Part shown: positions 26,485 through 34,240 of the stretch, piece after piece | Position numbering within the stretch: the first letter of the stretch is position 1 | How the letters are laid out: the number at the start of each line of letters is the position of its first letter | DNA from: Acidobacteriota bacterium | GTDB taxonomy: Bacteria > Acidobacteriota > Vicinamibacteria > Fen-336 | Length of the DNA stretch: 40,439 nucleotides | NCBI GenBank assembly: GCA_003222275.1 | Contig: QHVJ01000173.1 | Coordinates: 1-40,439 of the forward strand | Direction of reading: 5' to 3' | Position numbers and translations under genes: made by a program | The notes under the pieces: generated by a model | What the model was told of the DNA's origin: nothing | Seen by the model: only the letters and a program-made list of their open reading frames with translations | Database searches by the model: none

Positions 26485-26973
26485 ATGATCGACATCAAGA
26501 AGCGTCTCGAAGAGGAAATCCGGACGCTCGATCACGAGTTGAAGATCCAGCTCCCGAAGGAGATCCAGAAGGCCCGGGAGCACGGCGACCTGCGGGAGAA
26601 CGCGGAGTACAAGGCAGCCAAGGAGCGGCAGAGCTTCCTCCAGGCCAGGATCGGCCAGCTCAGCACGCGGCTCGCTGCGCTGTCCATGGTCAACCTGGAC
26701 CGGATCCCGAAGGACAAGGTCGGGCTCGGCTCGACCGTGACCCTCCGTGAAACCGCCAGCGGCGACCAGATCGTCTACGACCTCGTCACACCCGAGGAGG
26801 CCGACCCCACGCTGGGGCGCATCTCGCCCTCGTCGCCCATCGGCAAGAGCCTGCTCAACCACGAGGAAGGCGACGTGGTCGAAGTGCGCGTGCCCTCGGG
26901 CACGAAGGAGTACGAGATCACCCGCCTGGTGACGATCCACGACCAGGTCGAGGACTCTCCCGCGGAGGCCTGA
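26485..26973 (+). CDS. greA: Transcript cleavage factor GreA/GreB family
   Basis: Gre factors enter the RNA polymerase secondary channel and stimulate cleavage of backtracked transcripts. The 162-residue protein has the N-terminal coiled coil with the catalytic-tip motif EHGDLRENAEYKAAKERQ (residues about 32-49; Asp-Leu-Arg-Glu-Asn present) and a C-terminal FKBP-like domain (VGLGSTVTLRET ... SPSSPIGKSLLNHEEGDVVEV). The domain fits both GreA and GreB, and the motif is more like GreA. No Shine-Dalgarno precedes ATG 26485. The bidirectional -10 at 26463-26471 would give a near-leaderless message. A UvrC-like gene follows after 17 nt. Confidence 0.93.
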   Translation: MIDIKKRLEEEIRTLDHELKIQLPKEIQKAREHGDLRENAEYKAAKERQSFLQARIGQLSTRLAALSMVNLDRIPKDKVGLGSTVTLRETASGDQIVYDLVTPEEADPTLGRISPSSPIGKSLLNHEEGDVVEVRVPSGTKEYEITRLVTIHDQVEDSPAEA

Positions 26974-26990
26974 CGCTCCCGCCGCCGGCC

Positions 26991-27983
26991 GTGGCCGCCA
27001 TTCCGCTCACCGTCATCCCCCTCGAGCCGGACCTGTCCGCAGCGCTCGACGCCCTGCCCCCGCGTCCCGGCGTGGGCCAGATCCTCGGACCCGGCGAAAA
27101 GAACCTCGTGATCGGGCGTGCGGCCAACCTCCGCCGCTGGGCCGCGGGACACCTGGGCCAGGGCCGCCCGGCGGCGAAGGGACGGCGGCCGCGCACCGAC
27201 CTGCGGCCCATCGCGAAGGCGGTGCGTTGGGCCGCGACCACGTCTGCCTTCCACCAGCGCCTCGTCTACGAGCGGCTGATGGCCGAGTACGTGAAACCGG
27301 AGGCGCGCCGCGACCTGAAGCCCACGGCCTACATTCACCTCGATACGGACGAGCGATTTCCGCGCCTGTCCGTCCGCGGTCCCGACGCGCCCCCGAGCCA
27401 TCTCTTCGGCCCGTTCCGCGACCGGCGGGCGGCGGCGCGGGCCATCGACGCCCTCCACAAGCTCTTCCCGCTCCGGCCGTGCGACTTCACGTTCGAGCCG
27501 GCCGCCGACCTGGCGCTGGGCCTGGGCTGCGTGTATGCGCAGGTCCGCACCTGCGCGGCGCCCTGCCTGGTGCGGACGAGCGAGGAGGACTACCGCGCGC
27601 TCGCGGTCCAGGCGGAGGCGTTCTTGTCGCGGCCCGAGCGACGGGCGGCAGAGATTGCGTCGTGGGTGCCGCCCTGGGTCGCGGCGATCACGGGCGCGCG
27701 AGGTCTGGTCGTCGAGAAGGCGCGCGACTCGATCGAGCTGTATCCGGTGCGCGAGGGAGCGGTGATGGAGGAGGCGAGCGTGAGGGTCGCGGAAGGAGGT
27801 CTCCCGGAAGCTGTGGAGGGCCTGCGCTGGCCGGCGCCCGATCCGCCGCGCGACGACCGGCGCTGGCTCTCGGCATGGCTCCACGCGCCGAAGCGGACCG
27901 GTGTCTACCTCGTAGTCGGCGAGGCCGACGACGCGCGCGCGCTGGCGCAGAAGATCGCCCGCGTGACCGATGTGGTAACGTAG
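26991..27983 (+). CDS. UvrC N-half-like protein with degenerate GIY-YIG motif
   Basis: The 330-residue product resembles the N-terminal half of excinuclease subunit C, without the RNase H-like C-terminal nuclease. The GIY-YIG region reads RPGVGQILG ... LVIGRAANLRRW, where a true site has PGVYLF ... YIGKAxNLR. The first catalytic Tyr (GVG) and the second (VIG) are missing, while the Arg of NLRR remains. Further on, LFGPFRDRRAAARAIDALHK, LFPLRPC and RTCAAPCLVRTSEEDYRAL match the UvrC Cys region (GPY...LFPLRTC, RCxAPCxGxIS). GTG 26991 lies 17 nt after greA. It may bind DNA or UvrB without cutting. Activity is doubtful from these residues. Confidence 0.72.
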   Translation: MAAIPLTVIPLEPDLSAALDALPPRPGVGQILGPGEKNLVIGRAANLRRWAAGHLGQGRPAAKGRRPRTDLRPIAKAVRWAATTSAFHQRLVYERLMAEYVKPEARRDLKPTAYIHLDTDERFPRLSVRGPDAPPSHLFGPFRDRRAAARAIDALHKLFPLRPCDFTFEPAADLALGLGCVYAQVRTCAAPCLVRTSEEDYRALAVQAEAFLSRPERRAAEIASWVPPWVAAITGARGLVVEKARDSIELYPVREGAVMEEASVRVAEGGLPEAVEGLRWPAPDPPRDDRRWLSAWLHAPKRTGVYLVVGEADDARALAQKIARVTDVVT

Positions 27984-27997
27984 AAACCTCGCGCACC

Positions 27998-29482
27998 ATG
28001 AGGGATTACTCGCCCAAGCGCCGCACGGCCCTCGTGCTCACCGGCAGCGGCGCGTCGGGGGCCTACCACGCGGGAGTGATGCGCGCCCTCGACGAGAGCG
28101 GCGTGAAGGTCGACCTCGTGGTCGGCTCGGGGGTCGGGACCGTGGCCGCGGCGTTCGCGGCGGTCGCCGGCGGCGGCAAGCTCTACGGTACCGGCGGATT
28201 CTGGGATGACGCGGGCTGGGCCTCCTTCTACCGCTTTCCGCCCGTGCTCCGCGTGGCGCTTCTCCTCCTGGCCACGGCCTTCGGCGTCTTCCTCTTTCCG
28301 GTGGGTCTCGCCCTCCTCGCGGGTCTTCTCTTCCCGCTCGTCCTGATCGTGGATGTGGTGGCGCCGGGCCTTCCCTCACGGCTCATCGAGGGGTTGTGGG
28401 CCGCGCCGGCCGTTCTCCGCGCTCCGTACCTCGCCGCGCTCGCGGTGCCCGTCTTCGCGCTGTCGGTGCTGGTCGTGGTCTACCTGCTCCTGGGCTGGCT
28501 GAGAAGCGGTCGGAAGCTCGCCGAGGCGTTCGAGACGCCCCTCGACGCCCGCCCGGCGCGCCAGCGGCTCTCCGACGCGCTGTGGGAGGTGGCGCGCGGC
28601 TCGGCGATCTCGGCGGATCCACCCTCCGAGTCGGAGCTGGGCCAGCGCTTCGTCGCCCTGCTCGGCGAGAACCTCGGCCAGCCCGGCTTCCGCGAGCTGA
28701 TCCTGCGCGTGGCCGACCTCGAGACCGGCAACGTGCTGCCCTTCGTCTTCCTCCATGACGGCGCCCAGGCCGCTTTCGCCGCGACCCGCGCGCACGGATC
28801 GCGGTCGCGGCTGGAGGGCATTCCGGACGCGGTCGACCTGCGCGAGCCGGGCCACGATTCGCTGCTGTTCGACGCGGTGGTGACCGGCCTCCTGCCTCCG
28901 CTCGTCGCACCCGTGCGCCGTGTCTCCTTCCCCAAGGGCGGGATCTTCGCGGGCGAGACGCATCGGCTGACCGACGCGACGCTCGCCGCAGGTTGCGGCA
29001 TCTCGGAGGCGATCGCGGCGGGAGCGGAGCAGGTGATCGTGGCCTCGGGTTCCCCGCACTCCGCGAGCACGCCGCCGCGACGCCGCGGACCGCGGGCCGC
29101 CGCCGACGGGGTGCTGGCGGCGCTGGAGCGCCAGGCGCTCGAAGGTGACGTGAGAGGGGCCGAGCGCACGAGCCGGATGGTGGAGACGCTCGGCCACCGG
29201 ATGGAGGACGGGGGCCGGGCCTGGCAGGACCCCGCGACGGGCCGCGTCTACCGCGACGTGCCCGTCTACGTGATTCGCCCCGACCACCGTGCCTTCGGCC
29301 CGCTCGAGCTCGACGGCGCGCAGGACCCCGCCACCGAGGTGCTCGAGACCCCCGAGGACCTCCTCGAGCAGGGCTACCGCGACGCGTACCGCATGTTCGT
29401 GGAGCCGGTAGTGGGCGCGGTACCGGAGCCCCGGCGGCGCGGAGCGTCGGAGGCCGAAGAGACGCACGCGGTGGAGCTGTGA
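27998..29482 (+). CDS. Patatin-like protein with membrane helices and no Ser nucleophile
   Basis: The 494-residue product starts like a patatin phospholipase: residues about 10-30 read RTALVLTGSGASGAYHAGVM, and the elbow LVVGSGVGTVAAA replaces the canonical GxSxG, so the nucleophile Ser is Gly. The later Asp-Gly-Gly/Ala motif is also not recognisable. Residues about 80-165 contain three hydrophobic segments (LRVALLLLATAFGVFLFPVG, LALLAGLLFPLVLIVDVV, AVPVFALSVLVVVYLLLGWL). It may be a non-catalytic membrane protein. A TAACGT box with upstream TG (27973-27981) lies 16 nt before ATG 27998. Its stop overlaps the next start (GTGA). Confidence 0.7.
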   Translation: MRDYSPKRRTALVLTGSGASGAYHAGVMRALDESGVKVDLVVGSGVGTVAAAFAAVAGGGKLYGTGGFWDDAGWASFYRFPPVLRVALLLLATAFGVFLFPVGLALLAGLLFPLVLIVDVVAPGLPSRLIEGLWAAPAVLRAPYLAALAVPVFALSVLVVVYLLLGWLRSGRKLAEAFETPLDARPARQRLSDALWEVARGSAISADPPSESELGQRFVALLGENLGQPGFRELILRVADLETGNVLPFVFLHDGAQAAFAATRAHGSRSRLEGIPDAVDLREPGHDSLLFDAVVTGLLPPLVAPVRRVSFPKGGIFAGETHRLTDATLAAGCGISEAIAAGAEQVIVASGSPHSASTPPRRRGPRAAADGVLAALERQALEGDVRGAERTSRMVETLGHRMEDGGRAWQDPATGRVYRDVPVYVIRPDHRAFGPLELDGAQDPATEVLETPEDLLEQGYRDAYRMFVEPVVGAVPEPRRRGASEAEETHAVEL

Positions 29483-30648
29483 GCAAGCGGGGGATCGGCA
29501 CCCGCGCCGTGCACGGAGCGAAAGACCCACGCCCGGGCCCGCTCACCACACCCATCGTGCAGTCTTCCACCTTCGTCTTCGGCTCGTCGGCCGAGATGCG
29601 GCGGTACCTCGAAGGCAGCGAAGACCTCTACCTCTACACCCGCTACGAGAACCCGACGCTGCGGGAGCTCGAGCACACGCTGGCCGCGCTCGAGGAGGGG
29701 GAAGCGGCGCTGGTGCTCTCCTCCGGCATGGCCGCCTCGACGACCGGGCTGCTGTCCCTGGTAAAGGCAGGAGACGAGGTGCTGGCGAGCGCCTCGCTCT
29801 ACGGGGGCACGACCCGCCTCGTGCGCGAGGTGCTGCCGTCTCTCGGCGTCACGTCGCGGATCGTGCCTCCGGCCGACCTCGCGCGGCTCGGCTCGCTGGC
29901 CGGCCCGCGCACGAAGGCCGTCGTCGTGGAGAGCCCGACCAACCCGTCGCTGGACGTGGTCGACCTGCGGGCGGTGTGCGCGGCCGCCCACGACCGCGGC
30001 GCCGCCGTCATGGTCGACAACACGTTCGCCACCCCGATCCTGCAGCAGCCTCTGTCCCTCGGCGCGGACCTGGTCATGCACAGCCTCACCAAGGCCCTGG
30101 GCGGGCACAGCGACCTCATCGGCGGCGCGCTCATCGGCTCGCGGGAGCGGATCGACGAGGCGCGGTCGCTGATGAAGGTCCTGGGCGGCTGCCTGGACCC
30201 GCATTCGGCGTTCCTCGCGTTGCGCGGCCTGAAGACGTTGCACCTGCGCGTTCATCGACAGTGCGAGAACGCCCTCGCTCTCGCGCTCAAGCTCGAGTGC
30301 CATCCGAAGGTGGCCCGGGTGCTCTATCCCGGCCTGCGCTCGCATCCGGGCCACGAGGTCGCGCGGCTGCAGATGTCCGGTTTCGGTGGGGTGCTCGCGG
30401 TCGTCCTCCACGGCGGGCTTCCGGCGGCGGAGCGCTTCTACGACGGCCTGCGGCTGATGGCCCGCGCCGCGAGCCTGGGCGGCGTGGAGACGCTGGTGAG
30501 CCTGCCCGTGCACACCTCCCATTACGGCTACACCGACGAGCAGCTGAAGGCCGCGGGCGTCGACCCCGGCACCGTGCGCGTGGCGCTCGGAGTCGAGGAC
30601 GCCGCGGACCTCGTGGAGGACGCCGACCGCGCGCTGGAGGGCGTCTGA
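29479..30648 (+). CDS. Cys/Met-metabolism PLP enzyme (cystathionine gamma-synthase/O-acetylhomoserine sulfhydrylase/methionine gamma-lyase family)
   Basis: A fold-type I PLP enzyme acting on sulfur amino acids or their homoserine esters. The 389-residue protein has Tyr108 (SASLYGGTTRL), VVVESPTNPSLDVVDL, Asp180 in VMVDNTFATPILQQPLSLGA and the Schiff-base Lys205 in HSLTKALGGHSDLIGG. C-terminal PVHTSHYGYTDEQLKAAGVD and GTVRVALGVEDAADL are standard. GTG 29479 overlaps the preceding stop by 4 nt. Which reaction it performs (synthase or lyase) cannot be read from sequence alone; the fused homocysteine methyltransferase in the same window makes sulfur metabolism plausible. Confidence 0.9.
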   Translation: MSKRGIGTRAVHGAKDPRPGPLTTPIVQSSTFVFGSSAEMRRYLEGSEDLYLYTRYENPTLRELEHTLAALEEGEAALVLSSGMAASTTGLLSLVKAGDEVLASASLYGGTTRLVREVLPSLGVTSRIVPPADLARLGSLAGPRTKAVVVESPTNPSLDVVDLRAVCAAAHDRGAAVMVDNTFATPILQQPLSLGADLVMHSLTKALGGHSDLIGGALIGSRERIDEARSLMKVLGGCLDPHSAFLALRGLKTLHLRVHRQCENALALALKLECHPKVARVLYPGLRSHPGHEVARLQMSGFGGVLAVVLHGGLPAAERFYDGLRLMARAASLGGVETLVSLPVHTSHYGYTDEQLKAAGVDPGTVRVALGVEDAADLVEDADRALEGV

Positions 30649-31184
30649 GCGTCTCCAACGAGACCGTCCTGACCCTTGCCCTCCTCGCCCTGGCCATCTA
30701 TTTCTCGGTCCTGGTCGCCCGGAGCGTGGCCAGCTACCTGCTGTTCCTCAAGGTGCGCCCGACCGCGCTCTTGACATGGCCGGCGCGCCGGCCCGCGCAC
30801 TTCGTGTTCATGTTCGCCCTGGGCCTGGTGGCGGCCGCGGTCGCCGTCCTGAACAGCACGCTGGACCGCCCCTTCCACCACGTCTACAGCCAGGGCGTGA
30901 TGGCCGTCTATTTCATGGTGATGGTGCCGCTGTCGGCCCGCATCCAGGTCGGCCTGTACCGGGACGGCGTGTGGGCCGACGCCGGCTTCCTGCGCTACGA
31001 CAAGATCGCCCGCATGGCCTTCCGCGAGGCGCCGGAGATCGTCCTGGTCCTGGTGCCGCGCGGGCGCTCCGGCCTCTTCCGTCTGCCCATTCCCTCCTCT
31101 CAGTACGACGCTGTGCGGACGATCCTCGAAGAGAAGATCCGCGAGCGCGTCGTCAACGTGGAGAAGGCGATCCTTGGTCTGTAA
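30645..31184 (+). CDS. Small membrane protein of unknown function
   Basis: The 179-residue product has three hydrophobic stretches: residues about 5-33 (ETVLTLALLALAIYFSVLVA), 50-70 (FVFMFALGLVAAAVAVLN) and 80-100 (GVMAVYFMVMVPLSARIQVG). A C-terminal cytoplasmic domain of about 80 residues follows (GVWADAGFLRYDKIARMAFR ... EEKIRERVVNVEKAILGL). The start is CTG 30645: no ATG, GTG or TTG in this frame lies upstream of the first helix within the gap. CTG overlaps the previous stop as CTGA, and GGAGGG (30636-30641) precedes it. Function unknown. Confidence 0.7.
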   Translation: MSVSNETVLTLALLALAIYFSVLVARSVASYLLFLKVRPTALLTWPARRPAHFVFMFALGLVAAAVAVLNSTLDRPFHHVYSQGVMAVYFMVMVPLSARIQVGLYRDGVWADAGFLRYDKIARMAFREAPEIVLVLVPRGRSGLFRLPIPSSQYDAVRTILEEKIRERVVNVEKAILGL

Positions 31185-31221
31185 TGCGGCGCACTCCGGT
31201 CCGCGCGCCGGACGCTGACGC

Positions 31222-31227
31222 TAGAAT
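31222..31227 (+). promoter_or_regulatory. Candidate -10 box for the S10 peptidase gene
   Basis: TAGAAT lies 12 nt before ATG 31240 with no Shine-Dalgarno between. Transcription would start close to the ATG and give a leader of about 6 nt. Confidence 0.4.
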
Positions 31228-31239
31228 AGCGGCCACTCC

Positions 31240-32763
31240 ATGACCGGCCTCGTCCTCGCCCTCCTGCTCCTCGCGCCCCAGACCCCGTCGCCCTCTCCCT
31301 CGCCGTCCCCGGCCGAAAAGGCGGAGAAGCCGGAGAAGCCGGAGAAGGTTCCCGAAAAGGAGGAGCCTCCCGTCGTCACGCGCCACGAGACTCGCATCGG
31401 GGGCAGGCTCGTCAAGTACACCGTGACCACCGGCATGATGCCGCTCAAGAGCGAGGCGGGGGCGACGGAGGCGCGGATCTTCTTCATGGCCTATACCGCC
31501 GACCGCGCGGCCGCTCCCGCGCAGCGGCCCCTGACGTTCTCGTTCAACGGCGGTCCGGGTTCTTCGTCGGTATGGCTGCACCTGGGCGCGATCGGTCCCA
31601 AGCGCGTCAAGATGCTGGAGGACGGCCGCATGCCGGCCCCGCCCTACGAGCTCGCCGACAACGACGAGAGCTGGCTCGACCAGACCGACCTCGTCTTCCT
31701 CGACCCTGTCGGGACGGGCTACAGCCGGGCGACGAAGCCGGAGCTGGGCAAGAAGTTCTGGGGAGTGCAGGGCGACATCGAGTCGGTGGGAGAGTTCATC
31801 CGACTCTATCTCAGCCGATACCAGCGGTGGGGATCTCCGCTGTTCATCGTGGGAGAGAGCTACGGCACGACCCGGGCGGCCGGCCTCGCCGGCCATCTCA
31901 TCGAGAAGGGGATCGCCTTCAACGGGATCGTGCTCATCTCGACGATCCTCAACTTCGAGACCGCACGCTTCACCAAGGGCAACGACCTGCCCTACGTGCT
32001 GTTCCTTCCCACTTACACCGCAACCGCGTGGTACCACAAGAAGCTGCCCGCCGATCTGCAGGCGAAGCCCCTGCGGGCCGTGCTCGACGAGGCGGAGCGA
32101 TGGGCGCTCGGCGAGTACACCCTCGCGCTGGCCAAGGGCGACCGCCTGTCCGGGAGCGAGCGGCAGGCCGTCGTCGACACGCTCGCGCGATACACCGGCC
32201 TCGACAAGCGCTTCCTCGACCAGTCGGACATGAGGGTCGAGATCCAGCGCTTCGACAAGGAGCTTCTCCGCGACCAGAAGCTCACGGTGGGGCGCCTGGA
32301 CAGCCGTTTCCAGGGCAGCGACGCCCTGGCCGCCGGTGAGCGTCCCGACTTCGATCCCAGCCTGGCCGCGATCCGGCCGCCGTACACGGCGATGTTCAAC
32401 GACTACGTGCGGGCCGAGCTGGGTTACAAGAGCGACCTCACCTACCACATCCTCGGCGGCGGGATCGGCGCCTGGGACTGGGGAACCAGCAACGGCTTCG
32501 CCGACGTGAGCGAATCGCTGCGGAGCGCGTTCGCCAAGAACCCGCACATGAAGCTGTTGGTCGCCAAGGGCTATTACGACCTGGCGACGCCGTACTTCGC
32601 CGTGGAGTACACGCTCAGCCACATGGGGCTCGACCCGGCCCTCCGCCGGAACGTCCGCACGCGGGAATACGAAGCGGGCCACATGATGTACATCGACAAG
32701 AAGGAGCTGGCCCGGCTCCATCAGGACGTGGCCGCCTTCCTGCACGACGCGACGGGGCGCTAG
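31240..32763 (+). CDS. Secreted serine carboxypeptidase-like peptidase (family S10)
   Basis: The 507-residue product starts with a short hydrophobic signal (MTGLVLALLLLAPQ) followed by a Pro/Ser/Glu/Lys-rich low-complexity stretch (residues about 15-45). The alpha/beta-hydrolase core shows the S10 block SFNGGPGSSSVWLHLGAIGP, the nucleophile Ser207 in VGESYGT, Asp447 in GYYDLATPY and His481 in YEAGHMMYI. All three catalytic residues are intact. S10 enzymes cleave C-terminal residues in acidic compartments or periplasm. Neighbour M28 peptidase and the shared convergent end suggest an exopeptidase pair for peptide scavenging. A TAGAAT box precedes ATG 31240. Confidence 0.9.
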   Translation: MTGLVLALLLLAPQTPSPSPSPSPAEKAEKPEKPEKVPEKEEPPVVTRHETRIGGRLVKYTVTTGMMPLKSEAGATEARIFFMAYTADRAAAPAQRPLTFSFNGGPGSSSVWLHLGAIGPKRVKMLEDGRMPAPPYELADNDESWLDQTDLVFLDPVGTGYSRATKPELGKKFWGVQGDIESVGEFIRLYLSRYQRWGSPLFIVGESYGTTRAAGLAGHLIEKGIAFNGIVLISTILNFETARFTKGNDLPYVLFLPTYTATAWYHKKLPADLQAKPLRAVLDEAERWALGEYTLALAKGDRLSGSERQAVVDTLARYTGLDKRFLDQSDMRVEIQRFDKELLRDQKLTVGRLDSRFQGSDALAAGERPDFDPSLAAIRPPYTAMFNDYVRAELGYKSDLTYHILGGGIGAWDWGTSNGFADVSESLRSAFAKNPHMKLLVAKGYYDLATPYFAVEYTLSHMGLDPALRRNVRTREYEAGHMMYIDKKELARLHQDVAAFLHDATGR

Positions 32764-34169
32764 GGCCTTCCGTCCTTCGTCCAGCGCGGGCGGAAGTCCG
32801 AGTCCAGCAGCCAGCGGATCGGGTCGATCAGCGAGCCGATGGCCTCCGCCATGTGGCCGTAATCCAGGATGGCCGGTTCGTCCGACGGCTGGTGGTACTG
32901 CGGGTAGAGCGCGTTGCTGCACACGGTGTGGGCCACCACGCCCCTGCGCGCGAGCACATAGTTGTCGGAGCGGCGGAAGAAATCCTGCTCGGGATGGGGG
33001 TCGGCGACGAGCCGGGCGCCGTGGGCGGCAAGGGTCGGGCCCAGGTCGGAGCGCTCCCAGCCGATGAGCCACAGCGTGTGCGGCGGGACCTGGGGGTCGG
33101 GCAGCCCGATCTCCTCGAACTCGATGTGGGCGACGATGCGATCGAGCGGGATCGGCGGCCGCTCGCGGAAATAGCCCACCCCGTAGCCGCCCTGCTCCTC
33201 GCTGCCGAACAACGCAAAGAGCACGGTGCGCTTGGGGCGCGGGCCGCTCGCCAGCGCGCGGGCCAGCTCGAGGACCGCCGCCACCCCGGAGGCGTCGTCG
33301 TTGGCGCCGTTGTAGATGGCGTCGCCGTCCACCGGCTCGCCGACCCCCAGGTGGTCGATGTGCGCCGTCAGCAGCACCGCCTCGGAGGCGCGCTTGGGAT
33401 CGCTTCCGGGCAGCCGGGCCACGACGTTCGCGGTGGACCCGCGCTCCATCGCCTTCAGCTCGCCCTCCACGCGCACCCGCGATCCCTCCGGCAGCGCCGT
33501 CACCACGCGAGCGGCGTCCGGGCCGAGGATGACGACCGTCGGGCGGCCCTCGGAGGGAGCCTCGCCGAACGCGGCCAGGTAAGCCGCCAGGCGGGGAATG
33601 CGTGCGGCCAGGGACTCCCATCGGGCCGTCGTCGGCGCGTCGGCTACCGTCAGGACCATCGCCGCGCCGTGTTCGATCGCCTCGGCGATCCCCGGCGGGC
33701 GAGAGTCGGCGAGCAAGACGGCCGCGCCTGCTCGCACCTTGCCGGCGCCCGCGCCATCGAGCTTCTGGAGCGGCGCTTCGATGCGGGGGCCCGCCATTGC
33801 CGCCACGATCACCTCGCGCCCGTGAGCGAAGCGTGATTCGGGTCCTGAATGCGGAGACACGACGATGGCCGGGGCGCCGGCCAGCTCACGCTGCACGAGG
33901 TCGACGTGCTGGATGTAGCCACCGCCGTCCCCGGCGGGCTCCGCGCCGAACAGGCGTAGCTGCGAGGCGGCGTACGTCGCGGCGATCAGCTCGTCCCGGG
34001 TGCCGCTGCCGCGGCCGTTGAGCGCGTCGCTGGCGAGGAACTCGACGTGGGCGCGCACGGCCTCGGGCCGTACGAGGGGAGCCTCCGCGCCGGCAGCCGC
34101 GGCCAGGAACAGCGCGGCCAGGGCCGGAATCGCGGCGAACGAGTGACGCGGGGGCGACGCGAGGCGCAT
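32760..34169 (-). CDS. Exported M28-family zinc aminopeptidase with PA-type insert
   Basis: The 469-residue product has an N-terminal signal (residues about 1-28, with AAIPALAALFLAAAAG) and a metallopeptidase core. Zinc-ligand motifs of M28 are His270 (LTAHIDHLG), Asp291 (NGANDDASGVAAVLELA), Glu324/Glu325 (FGSEEQGG), an acidic residue in AHIEFEEIG and His426 (LYPQYHQPSDE). A PA-like insert of about 130 residues (from about 95 to 240) lies between the N-terminus and the ligand-bearing part. ATG 34169 has no Shine-Dalgarno; a TAGACT box lies 6 nt upstream. It converges on the S10 gene with a CTAG that supplies both stop codons. Confidence 0.9.
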   Translation of the reverse strand: MRLASPPRHSFAAIPALAALFLAAAAGAEAPLVRPEAVRAHVEFLASDALNGRGSGTRDELIAATYAASQLRLFGAEPAGDGGGYIQHVDLVQRELAGAPAIVVSPHSGPESRFAHGREVIVAAMAGPRIEAPLQKLDGAGAGKVRAGAAVLLADSRPPGIAEAIEHGAAMVLTVADAPTTARWESLAARIPRLAAYLAAFGEAPSEGRPTVVILGPDAARVVTALPEGSRVRVEGELKAMERGSTANVVARLPGSDPKRASEAVLLTAHIDHLGVGEPVDGDAIYNGANDDASGVAAVLELARALASGPRPKRTVLFALFGSEEQGGYGVGYFRERPPIPLDRIVAHIEFEEIGLPDPQVPPHTLWLIGWERSDLGPTLAAHGARLVADPHPEQDFFRRSDNYVLARRGVVAHTVCSNALYPQYHQPSDEPAILDYGHMAEAIGSLIDPIRWLLDSDFRPRWTKDGRP

Positions 34170-34175
34170 GACACG

Positions 34176-34181
34176 AGTCTA
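34176..34181 (-). promoter_or_regulatory. Candidate -10 box for leaderless M28 peptidase transcript
   Basis: TAGACT on the minus strand ends 6 nt before the ATG at 34169, and no Shine-Dalgarno lies between. The gap also carries an oppositely oriented box for the next gene (34226-34231). Confidence 0.4.
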
Positions 34182-34225
34182 CGTCATAGGAGTCGCCGCC
34201 CATGGCGGCCGCGACGAGAGCGCGA

Positions 34226-34231
34226 TACACT
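34226..34231 (+). promoter_or_regulatory. Candidate -10 box for the methyltransferase/MTHFR gene
   Basis: TACACT lies 9 nt before ATG 34241. An in-frame ATG at 34202 lies upstream of this box and would not be transcribed from it, which favours 34241 as the start. Confidence 0.4.
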
Positions 34232-34240
34232 GCCTCGATC

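Noticed and set aside
34202-34240. Upstream ATG 34202 for the methyltransferase/MTHFR gene
   Set aside because: The added 13 residues have no family support, and the likely -10 box (34226-34231) lies inside them.
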